NCBI GenBank assembly: GCA_004297725.1
Contig: SCUS01000071.1
Span: 372,001-436,000 of the forward strand
Direction: 5' to 3'
Length of the DNA: 64,000 bases
Source: Myxococcaceae bacterium
Lineage (GTDB): Bacteria; Myxococcota_A; Polyangia; Polyangiales; Ga0077539
Each line of letters opens with the position of its first letter. Position 1 is the stretch's first letter. The translations under genes were made by a program, and so were the position numbers. Below, one piece after another: positions 53,211 to 62,276 of the stretch. The notes under the pieces are model-generated. The model was not told the DNA's origin and searched no databases. It worked only from the letters and a program-made list of their open reading frames with translations.

Positions 53211-53817
53211 AGCGGGCCGGGCTCGGCCCCTGCGCCGCGACGATCTCGTCGTCGACGCCCACCACCAGCGCCTCGCCGTCGACCACCGCCACGCGCAGCG
53301 TCGAAGGCAGCGCCCGGTCCGACGGCATCCCCGGCAGCACCCGCCCGGTCGGGCCGCCTGGCCAGCGGATCAGCCACTCTCCCGGCGCCAGGAGCGCGCT
53401 CGGGCAGCTCGGCGCGCACGCCGCGTAGGAGACCACGGCAGGCGGCGCCTGGAGCCACGGCCGGGCCCTGGCCGCGCTCGCGAAGACGGCATCGGCGCGG
53501 GTGAGCCACGCCTCCCGGCTCATCCCGACCCCGGGCTGCTGCACCCCGCCGACGATCGGGGCGACCAGCGCCCGCAGCCGCTCCGGGTCGCGCTGCTCGA
53601 GCGCCGAGCGCCACCCGTCGAGGAGCCGCGCCACCGCCGGGCGATGGTCGCCCAGCACCGCGACGGTCACGCCGTCGACCGATCGCGTCGCCGGCGGCAG
53701 GTCGTCGCCCCCCGCCGAGGACGAAGCCGGGAGGGGCGTCGCCGCGCAGCCCGCGAGCGCCAGCAGCGAGCCGCTTACATAGACGGGTAAGAAGCCCCTC
53801 AGGGCAGGTCGAGCCAT
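53188..53817 (-). CDS. Lipoprotein with NTF2/SnoaL-like domain pattern
   Basis: A 209-residue lipoprotein (lipobox LAGC, C24). The mature domain has a helix-rich start (LLDGWRSALEQRDPERLRALV), a short-helix stretch with EAWLTRADAVFASA, and terminal strands (LRVAVVDGEALVVGVDD), reminiscent of NTF2-like folds. Two Cys in YAACAPSC could form a disulfide. Function unknown. It overlaps the preceding glutamine amidotransferase-like gene by 19 bp, so the two are probably co-translated. Confidence 0.6.
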   Translation of the reverse strand: MARPALRGFLPVYVSGSLLALAGCAATPLPASSSAGGDDLPPATRSVDGVTVAVLGDHRPAVARLLDGWRSALEQRDPERLRALVAPIVGGVQQPGVGMSREAWLTRADAVFASAARARPWLQAPPAVVSYAACAPSCPSALLAPGEWLIRWPGGPTGRVLPGMPSDRALPSTLRVAVVDGEALVVGVDDEIVAAQGPSPARFSGAARP

Positions 53818-54611
53818 CGCGCTTCGCGCACCTCGAGGTTGCGGTCGACGACGATCATCCCTCCGCCCTCCTCGGTGCCCCAGGGCCGCCAGCCTGTGCC
53901 GCCCGGTTCCCGGTCGGTGATGAGCACGTAGCGGAGCGTCTCGTGGCTGACCGGGAGGTCGCGCCGGCTGCACACCGCGCAGCGGGAGATTCCGTGGCGG
54001 CGCACCCAGCGCATGGGCATCTCCCGCGCGTACCCGACGGCGCCCTGCCCGTCGCTGAGAAGGAGCGCGAGCGGGGCGGTCGCGCCGAGGGTGGCGTCGA
54101 GCGCCCGGAGGCTGGCGGTGATGGTGTCGCGGAGCGCGGTGCGATCGGGCGAAGGATCATCGAGCAGGCCCGCGCGGAAGAGCGCGCCGAGGATGTGGTG
54201 GAAGAGCAGCTCGCTGTCGGTCTCGCCGCGCAGGCTGTTGGCGAGGAAGCCCGGCATCTCCGCGAGCAGCCGCTCCTTCCCGTCGCCGTCGAGCGGGAGC
54301 GTGCCGAGCGCGGCGAAGAGCCACTGGCGCAGGCGGAAGGGCTGGGTGTTGTCGGGGGTGCGGCCGCCCACGCGGGCCCGCCGCACGTGCGCCAGGAAGG
54401 AGCCCGTGCGCAGGTCGCCCGCGACCGCGAGCAGGTCGAGCGGCTGCGGCGTGCCGGTGGGCGAGCGGCGCAGCAGCACCTCGCTGCCCTGATGGCTCCC
54501 GATGCCGAATCCCTCACGGGCGTCCGGCTCGAGCCGCGCGCCCTCCTCGGCGGTGAGCACGCAGCGGACGCGGTCGATCTGGCTCGCGAAATATCCCAGG
54601 AGTCTCGGCAT
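53799..54611 (-). CDS. Class II glutamine amidotransferase-like protein lacking catalytic Cys
   Basis: A 270-residue protein matching the YafJ-like class II GATase fold: RLLGYFAS at the N-terminus, LLAVAGD, FLAHVRRARVGG with NTQPF (normally binding Gln), and RGETDSELLFHHIL. The family starts M-C-R-L-L-G-Y with Cys as the catalytic nucleophile. Here codon 2 is CCG (Pro), giving MPRLLGY, so the nucleophile is absent. The other glutamine-binding positions are retained. It is probably non-catalytic or a sensor, unless another residue acts. It overlaps the downstream lipoprotein gene. Confidence 0.82.
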   Translation of the reverse strand: MPRLLGYFASQIDRVRCVLTAEEGARLEPDAREGFGIGSHQGSEVLLRRSPTGTPQPLDLLAVAGDLRTGSFLAHVRRARVGGRTPDNTQPFRLRQWLFAALGTLPLDGDGKERLLAEMPGFLANSLRGETDSELLFHHILGALFRAGLLDDPSPDRTALRDTITASLRALDATLGATAPLALLLSDGQGAVGYAREMPMRWVRRHGISRCAVCSRRDLPVSHETLRYVLITDREPGGTGWRPWGTEEGGGMIVVDRNLEVREARWLDLP

Positions 54612-54720
54612 GGCCTCTCATCCTCCGCGCGGGGCCTAACGCCCTGCGCCAGCGAACTCTCTCACTAGGTAGCGCCGTCGCCTTCGCATCGCCCGAGGCA
54701 ACTTACTCGTCCGGCGTCGC

Positions 54721-54750
54721 TTGACACACCCGAGGGTCTTTCTCTAGGTT
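54721..54750 (+). promoter_or_regulatory. Candidate sigma-70 promoter for the yceD-rpmF-fab operon
   Basis: A perfect TTGACA at 54721-54726 is followed after 18 bp by TAGGTT (54745-54750; weak -10). It lies about 50 bp before yceD. Only the -35 hexamer is a strong match. No operator palindrome is seen here. Confidence 0.45.
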
Positions 54751-54802
54751 CGCGCGCCCTGACTCCACCCCCCCTTCCGGCGGGGGCGACAGGATCACCT
54801 TC

Positions 54803-55336
54803 ATGGCACCCCCCGTCATCCTCTTTGATCGCATTCCCGACGACGGGCTCCAGCAGGAGCTCGTCCTCGATGACGCGTGGCTCGCGGGGGTCTTCGAGGG
54901 CACCGGACTGATGACCGTGCCGGGCGCTCCGGGGCACGCGTCGGTGCGCCTCGACAAGGACGGGCGCAACGTCTTCCTGAGCGGTCGCTTCGAGGTGACG
55001 GCGCAGACCGACTGCGTGGCGTGCCTCGAGCGCATGACGCTCACGATGTCCGCCGACCTCGTGCTGCACCTGGAGCCCGCGGGCTCCACGAAGCCCGGCA
55101 AGGCCGCCCACGAGGAGGTCGAGCTCTCCCGCGATGAGCTCGACGTGGACGTGTATACAGACGACCGCATCGACCTGGCGCACTGGCTGCGCGAGGCGAT
55201 CCTGTTGGAAGCGCCGCTGCACCCTCGTCACGAGGTCTGCCCGGTGAAGCTCGAGATGCCGGCGGCCCCTCCGCTGGCACGTGATGGAATCGACCCCAGG
55301 CTGGCGCCGCTCGCGCGCTTTATCAAGAAGGAGTAG
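54803..55336 (+). CDS. yceD: YceD/DUF177 family protein
   Basis: A 177-residue protein: N-terminal beta-rich part, VRLDKDGRNVFLSGRFEVTAQTDCVACLERM (cut here as FEVTAQTDCVACLE, a Cys-x2-Cys), ELDVDVYTDDRIDLAHWLREAILLEAPLHP, and a C-terminal LAPLARF. It is the gene that commonly precedes rpmF and is implicated in 23S rRNA processing and ribosome assembly. The rpmF start is 6 bp downstream. It is the first gene of the fatty-acid operon. Confidence 0.9.
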   Translation: MAPPVILFDRIPDDGLQQELVLDDAWLAGVFEGTGLMTVPGAPGHASVRLDKDGRNVFLSGRFEVTAQTDCVACLERMTLTMSADLVLHLEPAGSTKPGKAAHEEVELSRDELDVDVYTDDRIDLAHWLREAILLEAPLHPRHEVCPVKLEMPAAPPLARDGIDPRLAPLARFIKKE

Positions 55337-55342
55337 TGAACC

Positions 55343-55549
55343 GTGGCAGTTCCGAAGAGGAGAACCTCGCGCACCGCGCGCAAGACGCGCCGAGCGAATC
55401 ATGACAAGGTCGCGGCCCCCGCGCTGACCCGTTGCTCGAACTGCGGTGAGGTGCAGCGCCCCCACCGCGTGTGTCCCGCCTGCGGCTTCTACAACGGCCA
55501 GTCCGTGGTGGCGAAGCCCGCTCCGGCGCCGGCTTCCAGCGAAGGCTGA
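55343..55549 (+). CDS. rpmF: 50S ribosomal protein L32
   Basis: A 68-residue L32 with the basic N-terminal AVPKRRTSRTARKTRRANH and a zinc-ribbon C-x2-C ... C-x2-C (CSNCGEV, CPACGF), so it is the zinc-binding form. The start is GTG at 55343. It has a slightly long Pro/Ala tail. It is followed by fabD 20 bp downstream; plsX and fabH, usual between them, are absent. Confidence 0.96.
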   Translation: MAVPKRRTSRTARKTRRANHDKVAAPALTRCSNCGEVQRPHRVCPACGFYNGQSVVAKPAPAPASSEG

Positions 55550-55569
55550 TCCCCAGTCCCCGCCCAGCG

Positions 55570-56550
55570 ATGAGCGTCGCGCTCGTGTTCCCAGGGCAAG
55601 GCGCGCAGTCCGTCGGGATGGGCCGCGACCTGGCCGAGCACGTGCCAGCCGCGCGGGCGGTCTTCGACCTCGTCGATGCCTCCCTCGCGGGCGACGCGCG
55701 CCCGCTGTCGTCGCTCTGCTTCGACGGCCCCGAGTCCGAGCTCACCCTCACCGCCAACACGCAGCCCGCGATCCTCGCGGTCAGCGTCGCCTGCCTGCGC
55801 GCGCTGCAGGCGGCGGTCCCCTCCCTCACGCCGGCCTTCTACGCGGGCCACTCCCTCGGGGAGTACTCCGCGCTCGTGGCGTCCGGCGCGCTCCGCCTCG
55901 ACGACGCCGCGCGGCTCCTCCGGCTGCGCGGCCGCGCGATGCAGGACGCCGTGGCCCCCGGGGTCGGGGCGATGTCCGCCATCGTGATGCTCGACCTCCC
56001 CACCGTGCGCGCGCTCTGCGACGAGGCGATGTCGGCGCTGCCCGGCCTCGTGGTGCAGCCCGCCAACGACAACGCCCCCGGCCAGGTGGTGGTGGCGGGG
56101 CACGCCGAGGCCGTCGCCCGGGTCAACGCCCTCGCAGACGCGCGCCGCGGCCGGGCGATGCCCCTCAAGGTGAGCGCGCCCTTCCACTGCGCGCTGATGG
56201 AGCCCGCGGCAGCCCGCCTCGAGGACGCCCTCCGCACGATCACGCTCTCCGCCCCCTCGACGCCCATCGTGGCCAACGTCGACGCCGCGGCGACCTCCGA
56301 CGAGGCCCGCGTGCGCTCGCTGCTCGTGCGCCAGGTGGCCGGGCTCGTCCGGTGGAGGGAGAGCGTCGAGGCCATGGTCGCCGCCGGCGTGACGACCTTC
56401 GTCGAGGTCGGCCCCGGCAGGGTGCTCTCGGGCCTCATCAAGCGGATCCACAAGGGCGCTCGCACGCTCTCGGTGAGCGACCGGGCCTCGCTCGAAGAGA
56501 CGGCGGCCGCGCTCTCGGCGGGCCGCGCAACGGAGGTATCGGATGTTTGA
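55570..56550 (+). CDS. fabD: Malonyl-CoA:ACP transacylase
   Basis: A 326-residue transacylase. It has the FPGQGAQ start, catalytic Ser in GHSLGE, the second catalytic His in SAPFHCALM, and QPAI upstream and EVGPGRVLSGL at the end. It transfers malonyl to ACP for chain elongation. Arg in LRLRGRAMQ is the malonyl-binding residue. ATG 55570 fits the family. The stop overlaps fabG by 8 bp. Confidence 0.96.
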   Translation: MSVALVFPGQGAQSVGMGRDLAEHVPAARAVFDLVDASLAGDARPLSSLCFDGPESELTLTANTQPAILAVSVACLRALQAAVPSLTPAFYAGHSLGEYSALVASGALRLDDAARLLRLRGRAMQDAVAPGVGAMSAIVMLDLPTVRALCDEAMSALPGLVVQPANDNAPGQVVVAGHAEAVARVNALADARRGRAMPLKVSAPFHCALMEPAAARLEDALRTITLSAPSTPIVANVDAAATSDEARVRSLLVRQVAGLVRWRESVEAMVAAGVTTFVEVGPGRVLSGLIKRIHKGARTLSVSDRASLEETAAALSAGRATEVSDV

Positions 56551-57289
56551 TCTCTCGGGTCGGGTGGCGCTGGTGACCGGCGCGTCGCGGGGCATCGGCC
56601 GGGCGACCGCGGTGGCGCTGGCGTCGCAGGGCGCGTGGGTGGCGGTGAACTACGCGACCAACGCCGCGGCGGCCGAGGAGACCCTCGCGGCGATGCGCGC
56701 GGCCGGAGGCGACGGGGAGCTCCTGCCCTTCGACGTGAGCGACGCGGCCGCGGTGACGGCGGCGGTCGAAGGGCTGGTGCAGCGCAAGGGCCCGATGGCG
56801 ATCGCCGTGGCCAACGCGGGGGTCAACGTCGACGCGCTGCTGCTCCGGGCCCAGGAGGAGGACTTCGACCGGATGCTCGCGACCAACGTGAAGGGCACGC
56901 TCTTCCTGGCGAAGGCCTCGGTGCGCTCGATGATGAAGGCCCGCTTCGGTCGCATCATCGCGGTGTCGTCGGTGGTCGGCGCGATGGGCAACGCGGGGCA
57001 GACGATGTACGCTGCGAGCAAGTCGGCGCTCGTGGGCATGGCGCGCTCGATCGCTCGGGAGTACGGCTCCCGCGGCGTGACCTGCAACGTGGTGTCGCCG
57101 GGCTATGTGGAGACCGACATGACCGCCGGGATGACCGACGAGGTACGGAAGAAGCTGATCGAGATGACCCCGGCGGGGCGAATCGGTCGACCGGAGGACG
57201 TGGCCGCGGCGGTGGTGTATCTGGCCTCGGCCGAGGCGGCCTGGGTGACCGGTCAGGTGTTGGGCGTCAACGGCGGGCTGCGGATGTGA
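56543..57289 (+). CDS. fabG: 3-oxoacyl-ACP reductase
   Basis: A 248-residue SDR enzyme. It has TGASRGIGRATAVAL (nucleotide binding), ANAGVN, the catalytic Ser in VSSVVGAM, and Tyr-x3-Lys in MYAASKSAL. It ends VLGVNGGLRM. It reduces 3-oxoacyl-ACP with NADPH in the elongation cycle. The start overlaps fabD; acpP starts about 30 bp later. Confidence 0.96.
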   Translation: MFDLSGRVALVTGASRGIGRATAVALASQGAWVAVNYATNAAAAEETLAAMRAAGGDGELLPFDVSDAAAVTAAVEGLVQRKGPMAIAVANAGVNVDALLLRAQEEDFDRMLATNVKGTLFLAKASVRSMMKARFGRIIAVSSVVGAMGNAGQTMYAASKSALVGMARSIAREYGSRGVTCNVVSPGYVETDMTAGMTDEVRKKLIEMTPAGRIGRPEDVAAAVVYLASAEAAWVTGQVLGVNGGLRM

Positions 57290-57323
57290 CCGCCAGCCCG
57301 ATGAATGAAAGAGGCGAATGCAG

Positions 57324-57575
57324 ATGACGGGAAGCGACGTTTCAGAGCGGGTTCGGGCGCTCATCGCGAACAACCTCGACGTACCTCTTGAGCAGGTGCG
57401 GCCCGAGGCTTCGTTCATCAACGACCTCCAGGCCGACTCGCTCGCGATCGTCGAGCTCGTGCTGGCCCTCGAGGAGGAGTTCGGGGTCGAGATCCCGGAC
57501 GAGGCGACGGACAAGATCCGCGCGGTGCAGGACGCGATCGACTACATCGTCGCGCGTGTCCCCGCGAAGAGCTGA
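57324..57575 (+). CDS. acpP: Acyl carrier protein
   Basis: An acidic ~83-residue ACP. The phosphopantetheine site is the Ser in [10 protein letters not shown] (Ser39 from the chosen start). It has the family's RV-x-LI-x-N-x-L opening and [20 protein letters not shown] tail. AGAGG lies 9 nt before ATG 57324, which I prefer to ATG 57318 (two residues longer). It carries growing acyl chains for FabD, FabG and FabF of this operon. Confidence 0.95.
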   Translation: MTGSDVSERVRALIANNLDVPLEQVRPEASFINDLQADSLAIVELVLALEEEFGVEIPDEATDKIRAVQDAIDYIVARVPAKS

Positions 57576-57600
57576 TCGACCCGCCCCGCCCTCATCCTCC

Positions 57601-58848
57601 ATGCGCCGCGTCGCCATCACCGGAGTCGGCCTCGTCACTCCCCTGGGAACCGGCGTCGCGGAGTCCTGGGCCGCCCTCTGCGCGGGGCGCTCCGGCGTCG
57701 CGCGCATCGCCACCTTCGACGCGTCCGCCTACCGCTGCCAGATCGCCGCCGAGGTGACCGGCTTCGACGCCGACGCGCTGCTCTCCAAGCGCAAGGCCCG
57801 GGAGATGGACCGCTTCGCCCACTTCGCCTGGGTGGCGGCGGGCGAGGCGTGGCGCGACGCGGGCCTGCCGGAGAAGCTGGAGGGCGAGGCCTCGGAGCGG
57901 GCGGGGGTCATCCTGGGATCCGGGATGGGCGGCCTGGCCTCCATCGAGCGCACCCTGGAGACGATGCGCACCCGCGGCCCCGGGAAGGTGACGCCGTATT
58001 TCGTTCCGCAGGTGATCGCCAACATGGCGCCCGGGCAGCTCGCGATGCGCTTCGGGCTCCGCGGCGTGAACTTCTGCACCACCAGCGCCTGCGCCTCGGG
58101 GGCCCACGCGCTCGGCGAGGCGCTGCGCCGGGTGCAGCGCGGCGAGGCCGACGTGATGCTCGCCGGCGGCGCCGAGGCGACGGTGACCCCGCTCGGGCTC
58201 GCGGGCTTCGACGCGATGATGGCGATGTCCACGCGCAACGACGACCCGACGAGGGCGGTGCGCCCGTGGGACGCGAAGCGCGACGGCTTCGTGATGGGCG
58301 AGGGGGCCGGGGTGCTGGTGCTCGAATCGATGGACCGAGCGCTCGCCCGAGGCGCGAAGATCTACGCCGAGCTCGCGGGCTACGGAGCCACCGACGACGC
58401 GCACCACCTCACGCACCCGGCCGAAGGGGGGGAGGGGGCGGCGCGCGCGATGCGCATGGCCCTCGCCGACGCCGGGCTCGCGCCCGATGCGGTCGACCAC
58501 CTCAACGCCCACGCGACGGGCACTCCCCTCGGCGACCGGGCGGAGGCCGAGGCGGTGGCGGCGGTGTTCGGCGCGCACGCGGCGAGGGTGCTGGTGAGCG
58601 CGACCAAGAGCTCGACCGGCCACCTGCTGGGCGCGGCGGGCGGCATCGAGGCGGTGTTCACGGCGATGGCGATCGCGGAGCAGACCGCGCCGCCGACGCT
58701 CAACGCCGACGACCTCGACCCCTCGGTGACCTTCGACCTCGTGCGAGGGCACGCCCGCGCGGCGCGCATCGACGTGGCCCTCTCCAACGCCTTCGGCTTC
58801 GGTGGAACCAACGCCGCGCTGCTCTTCCGCCGCGCGCAGGAGTCATGA
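57601..58848 (+). CDS. fabF: 3-oxoacyl-ACP synthase II (KAS II)
   Basis: A 415-residue condensing enzyme with Cys-His-His triad: Cys in TTSACASG, His in NAHATGTPLGD, His in SSTGHLLGAAGG. It has VLIGSGMGG-type and FGFGGTN motifs. It elongates acyl-ACP with malonyl-ACP. Length and layout are typical. The stop overlaps rpiB (ATGA). Confidence 0.96.
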   Translation: MRRVAITGVGLVTPLGTGVAESWAALCAGRSGVARIATFDASAYRCQIAAEVTGFDADALLSKRKAREMDRFAHFAWVAAGEAWRDAGLPEKLEGEASERAGVILGSGMGGLASIERTLETMRTRGPGKVTPYFVPQVIANMAPGQLAMRFGLRGVNFCTTSACASGAHALGEALRRVQRGEADVMLAGGAEATVTPLGLAGFDAMMAMSTRNDDPTRAVRPWDAKRDGFVMGEGAGVLVLESMDRALARGAKIYAELAGYGATDDAHHLTHPAEGGEGAARAMRMALADAGLAPDAVDHLNAHATGTPLGDRAEAEAVAAVFGAHAARVLVSATKSSTGHLLGAAGGIEAVFTAMAIAEQTAPPTLNADDLDPSVTFDLVRGHARAARIDVALSNAFGFGGTNAALLFRRAQES

Positions 58849-59279
58849 TGACGGTCTGGGTACTCGCGAGCGATCACGCTGGCTACGAGTTGAAGGAGCA
58901 CCTTGAGGCCTGGCTGGTCGCGCGCGGCGAGACCGTGCGTGACCTCGGCACCCACGACGCGAGCTCGACGGACTACCCCGACTGGGGGCACCTCCTGGCG
59001 ACCTCCATCACCTCCGGCGAGGCCCAGTGGGGGGTGCTGGTCTGCGGCTCGGGCATCGGGATCTCCATCGCCGCCAACCGCCACCCCGGCGTGCGCGCGG
59101 CGCTCTGCCACGACGAGTTCACCGCGCGGGCGGCGCGGCAGCACAACGACGCGAACGTGATCGCCTTCGGCGCGCGGGTCGTCGGCCGGGGGGTCGCCGA
59201 GGCGGCGCTGGAGGTGTTCTCCAAGACCGCCTTCGAGGGCGGCCGACACGCCGCCCGGGTGGCGAAGATCGAGCGCTGA
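58845..59279 (+). CDS. rpiB: Ribose-5-phosphate isomerase B
   Basis: A 144-residue RpiB/LacAB-family isomerase. It begins WVLASDHAGYELKEHL, has catalytic Cys in LVCGSGIGISIAANR and the HNDANVIAFGARV motif. It interconverts ribulose-5-P and ribose-5-P in the pentose phosphate pathway. The start ATG 58845 overlaps fabF (ATGA); ATG 58848 is a near alternative. Its place as the last gene of a fatty-acid operon is found in other bacteria. Confidence 0.94.
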   Translation: MMTVWVLASDHAGYELKEHLEAWLVARGETVRDLGTHDASSTDYPDWGHLLATSITSGEAQWGVLVCGSGIGISIAANRHPGVRAALCHDEFTARAARQHNDANVIAFGARVVGRGVAEAALEVFSKTAFEGGRHAARVAKIER

Positions 59280-59301
59280 GCGAAGGGCCGGCGTCGCAGG
59301 G

Positions 59302-60972
59302 TCAGACCGCGATCGCCTCGCCCTGCCAGTCGCGGAGCTCCCGCTTCAGCACCTTGCCCGTCGGGTTCGACGGCAGCGCCTCGACGAACACCCACTCCCG
59401 CGGAACCTTCGCCCCCGACGCGCGCTCCCGGCACCACCGCCGAAGCTCCTGCGCGACGGCGCGGGGCTCGTCGGTGACGCTGTCGCGCAGCACCACGAAG
59501 GCCCTCAGCCGCTCGCCCCACTCCTCGTCGGCGACGCCGACGACGGCCGCCTGCGCCACCGCGGGGTGCGCGTCGATGAGGGCCTCGACCTCCGCGGGAT
59601 AGACGTTCACGCCGCCGCTGATGACCATGTCCCGGCGTCGGCCGACGATCATGTAGCGGCCCGCCTCGTCGACGGTGGCCAGGTCGCCGACGCTGAAGTG
59701 CCCGTCGCGCATCGACGAGCGCGTGGCGCCGTCGTCGGCGTGATAGCCCTCGACCAGCATCGTGCTGCGCGCGTAGAGCTCCCCCACCTCGCCGGTCGGC
59801 ACCTCCGCCCCGCTGGCGTCGAGCAGCCGGATCGAGACGCCGTGCAGGGCGCGGCCGATGGTGCCCGGGAGGGCGCGCAGGTCGTCGGGCGTGGCGACGG
59901 TGACGAGCCCGGTCTCCGTGGCGCCGTAGAAGTTGTAGAGCACGTCGCCGAAGGCGCCGAGGGCGCGGCGGGCGAGGGGGGCCGGGAGCTGGGCGCCGCC
60001 GCAGGCCATCACCCGCAGCGAGCGGGTCGAGTGGCCGCGGATCACGTCCGGGTCGAGCGCCATCAGCCGGTGGAGCATCGTGGGGACGAGGGCGGTGGTG
60101 GTGATCCGCTCGCGCTCCACGGTGCGAAGGAAGCGCATCGGCTCGAAGTCCGGCTCGAGCACCACCGCGCCGCCGACCATCAGCGACATGGACGCGAACC
60201 CGAGGCCGGTGGAGTGATAGAGCGGGCACACGCAGAGGTGCCGGTCGCTCCGGCGCATGGGCACCCGCTCCAGGAAGGCCGCGAAGCCGAGCACCTGCCC
60301 CGCCCCGAAGCGCCGCACGGCGCCCTTCGGCCGGCCGGTGGTGCCCGAGGTGTAGATCACGACCGCGCCATCCTCCTCATCGGCTTCGGCGCTCTTCCTG
60401 GCATCGAGCACGTCGTCGTAGCGGGCCATCCCCGGCGCGTCTCCGTCGACGGCGAAGAGCCGATCGCGGGGGAGCGTCGGGAGCCCCTTCACGGCCTCCT
60501 CGACGACGTCGGCGAGGTCGTGCTCGAAGAACACCGCCTTCGCCCCGGAGTGCTCGAGGAGGTACCTCAGCTCCGCCGGCGTGCTGCGCCATGACACGCT
60601 CACCGACGAGCCGCCGAGGCGCGCCATCGCGCCCTCGATCTCGAAGAACTCGGGACGGTTGCGCAGCACCAGGGCGACGGCGTCGCGGCGCTTCAGGCCC
60701 CGGCGCCGGAGCCCCGCGGCGAGGCGGTCGATCCGGTCGTCCGCCGTGGCGAAGTCGATGGTCCTCCCTCGCCACACGAAGGCCGGGCGCCGCGCGTCGC
60801 CGACGGCCCGCACCCGGAAGATCGTCGAGATGCCCGCGCGGCCGGTGCCGAGCAGCCGAGCTGCCAGCAGCGTCGCCTCGGGGCTCGCCCCCGCCACCAG
60901 CTCAGAGCGCACCGCCACCCGCGCCAGCACCCGCGCCCAGCCCGTGACATCCCGCAGCGCTTCCATCACCAT
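59302..60972 (-). CDS. AMP-forming acyl-CoA synthetase/ligase
   Basis: A 556-residue ANL-superfamily enzyme. It has the P-loop YTSGTTGRPKGA, YNFYGATETGLV, the GDLATVD motif, and the C-terminal catalytic region NPTGKVLKREL with the lysine. It activates fatty or other carboxylic acids to the acyl-CoA. The length is standard. It lies convergent with rpiB and divergent from the SRPBCC lipoprotein gene with 14 bp between starts, so promoters overlap. The preferred acid cannot be read. Confidence 0.92.
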   Translation of the reverse strand: MVMEALRDVTGWARVLARVAVRSELVAGASPEATLLAARLLGTGRAGISTIFRVRAVGDARRPAFVWRGRTIDFATADDRIDRLAAGLRRRGLKRRDAVALVLRNRPEFFEIEGAMARLGGSSVSVSWRSTPAELRYLLEHSGAKAVFFEHDLADVVEEAVKGLPTLPRDRLFAVDGDAPGMARYDDVLDARKSAEADEEDGAVVIYTSGTTGRPKGAVRRFGAGQVLGFAAFLERVPMRRSDRHLCVCPLYHSTGLGFASMSLMVGGAVVLEPDFEPMRFLRTVERERITTTALVPTMLHRLMALDPDVIRGHSTRSLRVMACGGAQLPAPLARRALGAFGDVLYNFYGATETGLVTVATPDDLRALPGTIGRALHGVSIRLLDASGAEVPTGEVGELYARSTMLVEGYHADDGATRSSMRDGHFSVGDLATVDEAGRYMIVGRRRDMVISGGVNVYPAEVEALIDAHPAVAQAAVVGVADEEWGERLRAFVVLRDSVTDEPRAVAQELRRWCRERASGAKVPREWVFVEALPSNPTGKVLKRELRDWQGEAIAV

Positions 60973-60986
60973 CCGCCAGAGTTGCC

Positions 60987-62276
60987 ATGCACAAGGGTGT
61001 TGCCGTCAAGGCGCTCGCCGCGCTCCTGAGTCTTACGCTGGGCTGCGCCACGGCACCTCGCCCACGATCCGTCGCGGCCTCTCCCGCGGAGGGAGCCCCC
61101 GCCCCCGCGGCGGCGCGCACGGACGCCGCCCCCACCCGGCTGCTCCAGGGCCCGACGTCGGCGGTGCTCGCGGCGCTCCGTCCGCTCCTGTCGCGAGGTC
61201 CGGCGTTCATCGTGCGCGACCCCGACGGTGGGCCCGACGCGCGCATCACCCTCGTGACGCTCGCCAACGCGCCAGCCGAGGGGGTGCGCCGGGTGGTGAC
61301 CACGCCGACCGAGTACCCGACCTTCATGCCCATCCTGCGGAGCGTGGAGGTGATCTCGCGCCACGAGTCGCGCACGGCCTTCCGCTTCGTGGTGGCCGCG
61401 CCGCTCTTCAACGTCAACGCCCTCTGCGAGATGCGGGAGCTCGGCGAGCGCCGCGTCGACGTGATCGTCACGCAGTCCGAGACCGGCCCCGGCGGGTCTC
61501 GCTGGGACCTACTGCCCGACGGCGAAGGGCGCTCCGTCGTGGCCCTGACCACCTGGGGCGACCCCTCCGAGGGGCACTGGCTCCTACGGCAGCTCGCGCG
61601 CCGCTCGCCCTCCGCCATCGCGGGCATGAACATCGCGACCGACAGCGTGCTGGCGCTCGGGGCCGTGCGCAGGGCGGAGATCCAGGGCGGGCGTCGGCTC
61701 CCGATGCGCCCGGCGGCCGGGAGCGTTCCGCCCGGGGAGCTCGCGCCGCCGCCGACCGGCGAGTGGGTGGGCCTCGCGCGGGAGGGCACCGTGCTCTCGA
61801 TGCTCATGACCGAGGAGGGCGCCGTGCGTCAGGTCACCGTGGCGGCCTGGACCCCGGCGGAGCCGTCGGCCGTGATGGCCCGGCTGCGCGACGTCGCGGG
61901 CTACTCTCGGGTCTGGGGGTCGATGCGCGAGGTCGAGGTGCTGCCGAGGGCGGCGGACGATCCGGAGGGGGCGGTGCGCTTCCGCAGCGTGGTCGAGAAC
62001 CCGCTGAGCCGCCTGGAGGGCGTGCAGCGCGCCCGCTTCGGCGACGGGGTCGCCTGGCACGAGGGAGTCTCCGGCGACTACGCAGGCGTCGAGCACCGCT
62101 GGGACGTCGTGGCCGATCCCCGCGGCGGCAGCGTCGTGATGCTCACCGGCGGCTCGGACTACAACCGCGCGGGCTGGATCACCCGGCGACTGATGGAGCG
62201 CGACCCATGGCTGATGGCGGGCTTCGCCGGCTCCTGGAAGATCGTGTGGCTCCGCAACCTCCTGCGCGGCGTGTGA
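60987..62276 (+). CDS. Lipoprotein with two SRPBCC (START-like) domains
   Basis: A 429-residue lipoprotein (lipobox TLGC, C20). The mature part has two copies of a ~150-residue START/coenzyme Q-binding fold: first copy with VVTTPTEYPTFMPILRSVEVIS, second with LRDVAGYSRVWGSMREVEVLP, each followed by beta strands and a C-terminal helix (RRSPSAIAGMN; RLMERDPWLMAGF). SRPBCC domains bind hydrophobic ligands. The lipoprotein may transport or sense a lipid in the periplasm, suggestive next to the acyl-CoA ligase, but this is only context. It is coupled to the next gene (TGATG). Confidence 0.8.
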   Translation: MHKGVAVKALAALLSLTLGCATAPRPRSVAASPAEGAPAPAAARTDAAPTRLLQGPTSAVLAALRPLLSRGPAFIVRDPDGGPDARITLVTLANAPAEGVRRVVTTPTEYPTFMPILRSVEVISRHESRTAFRFVVAAPLFNVNALCEMRELGERRVDVIVTQSETGPGGSRWDLLPDGEGRSVVALTTWGDPSEGHWLLRQLARRSPSAIAGMNIATDSVLALGAVRRAEIQGGRRLPMRPAAGSVPPGELAPPPTGEWVGLAREGTVLSMLMTEEGAVRQVTVAAWTPAEPSAVMARLRDVAGYSRVWGSMREVEVLPRAADDPEGAVRFRSVVENPLSRLEGVQRARFGDGVAWHEGVSGDYAGVEHRWDVVADPRGGSVVMLTGGSDYNRAGWITRRLMERDPWLMAGFAGSWKIVWLRNLLRGV

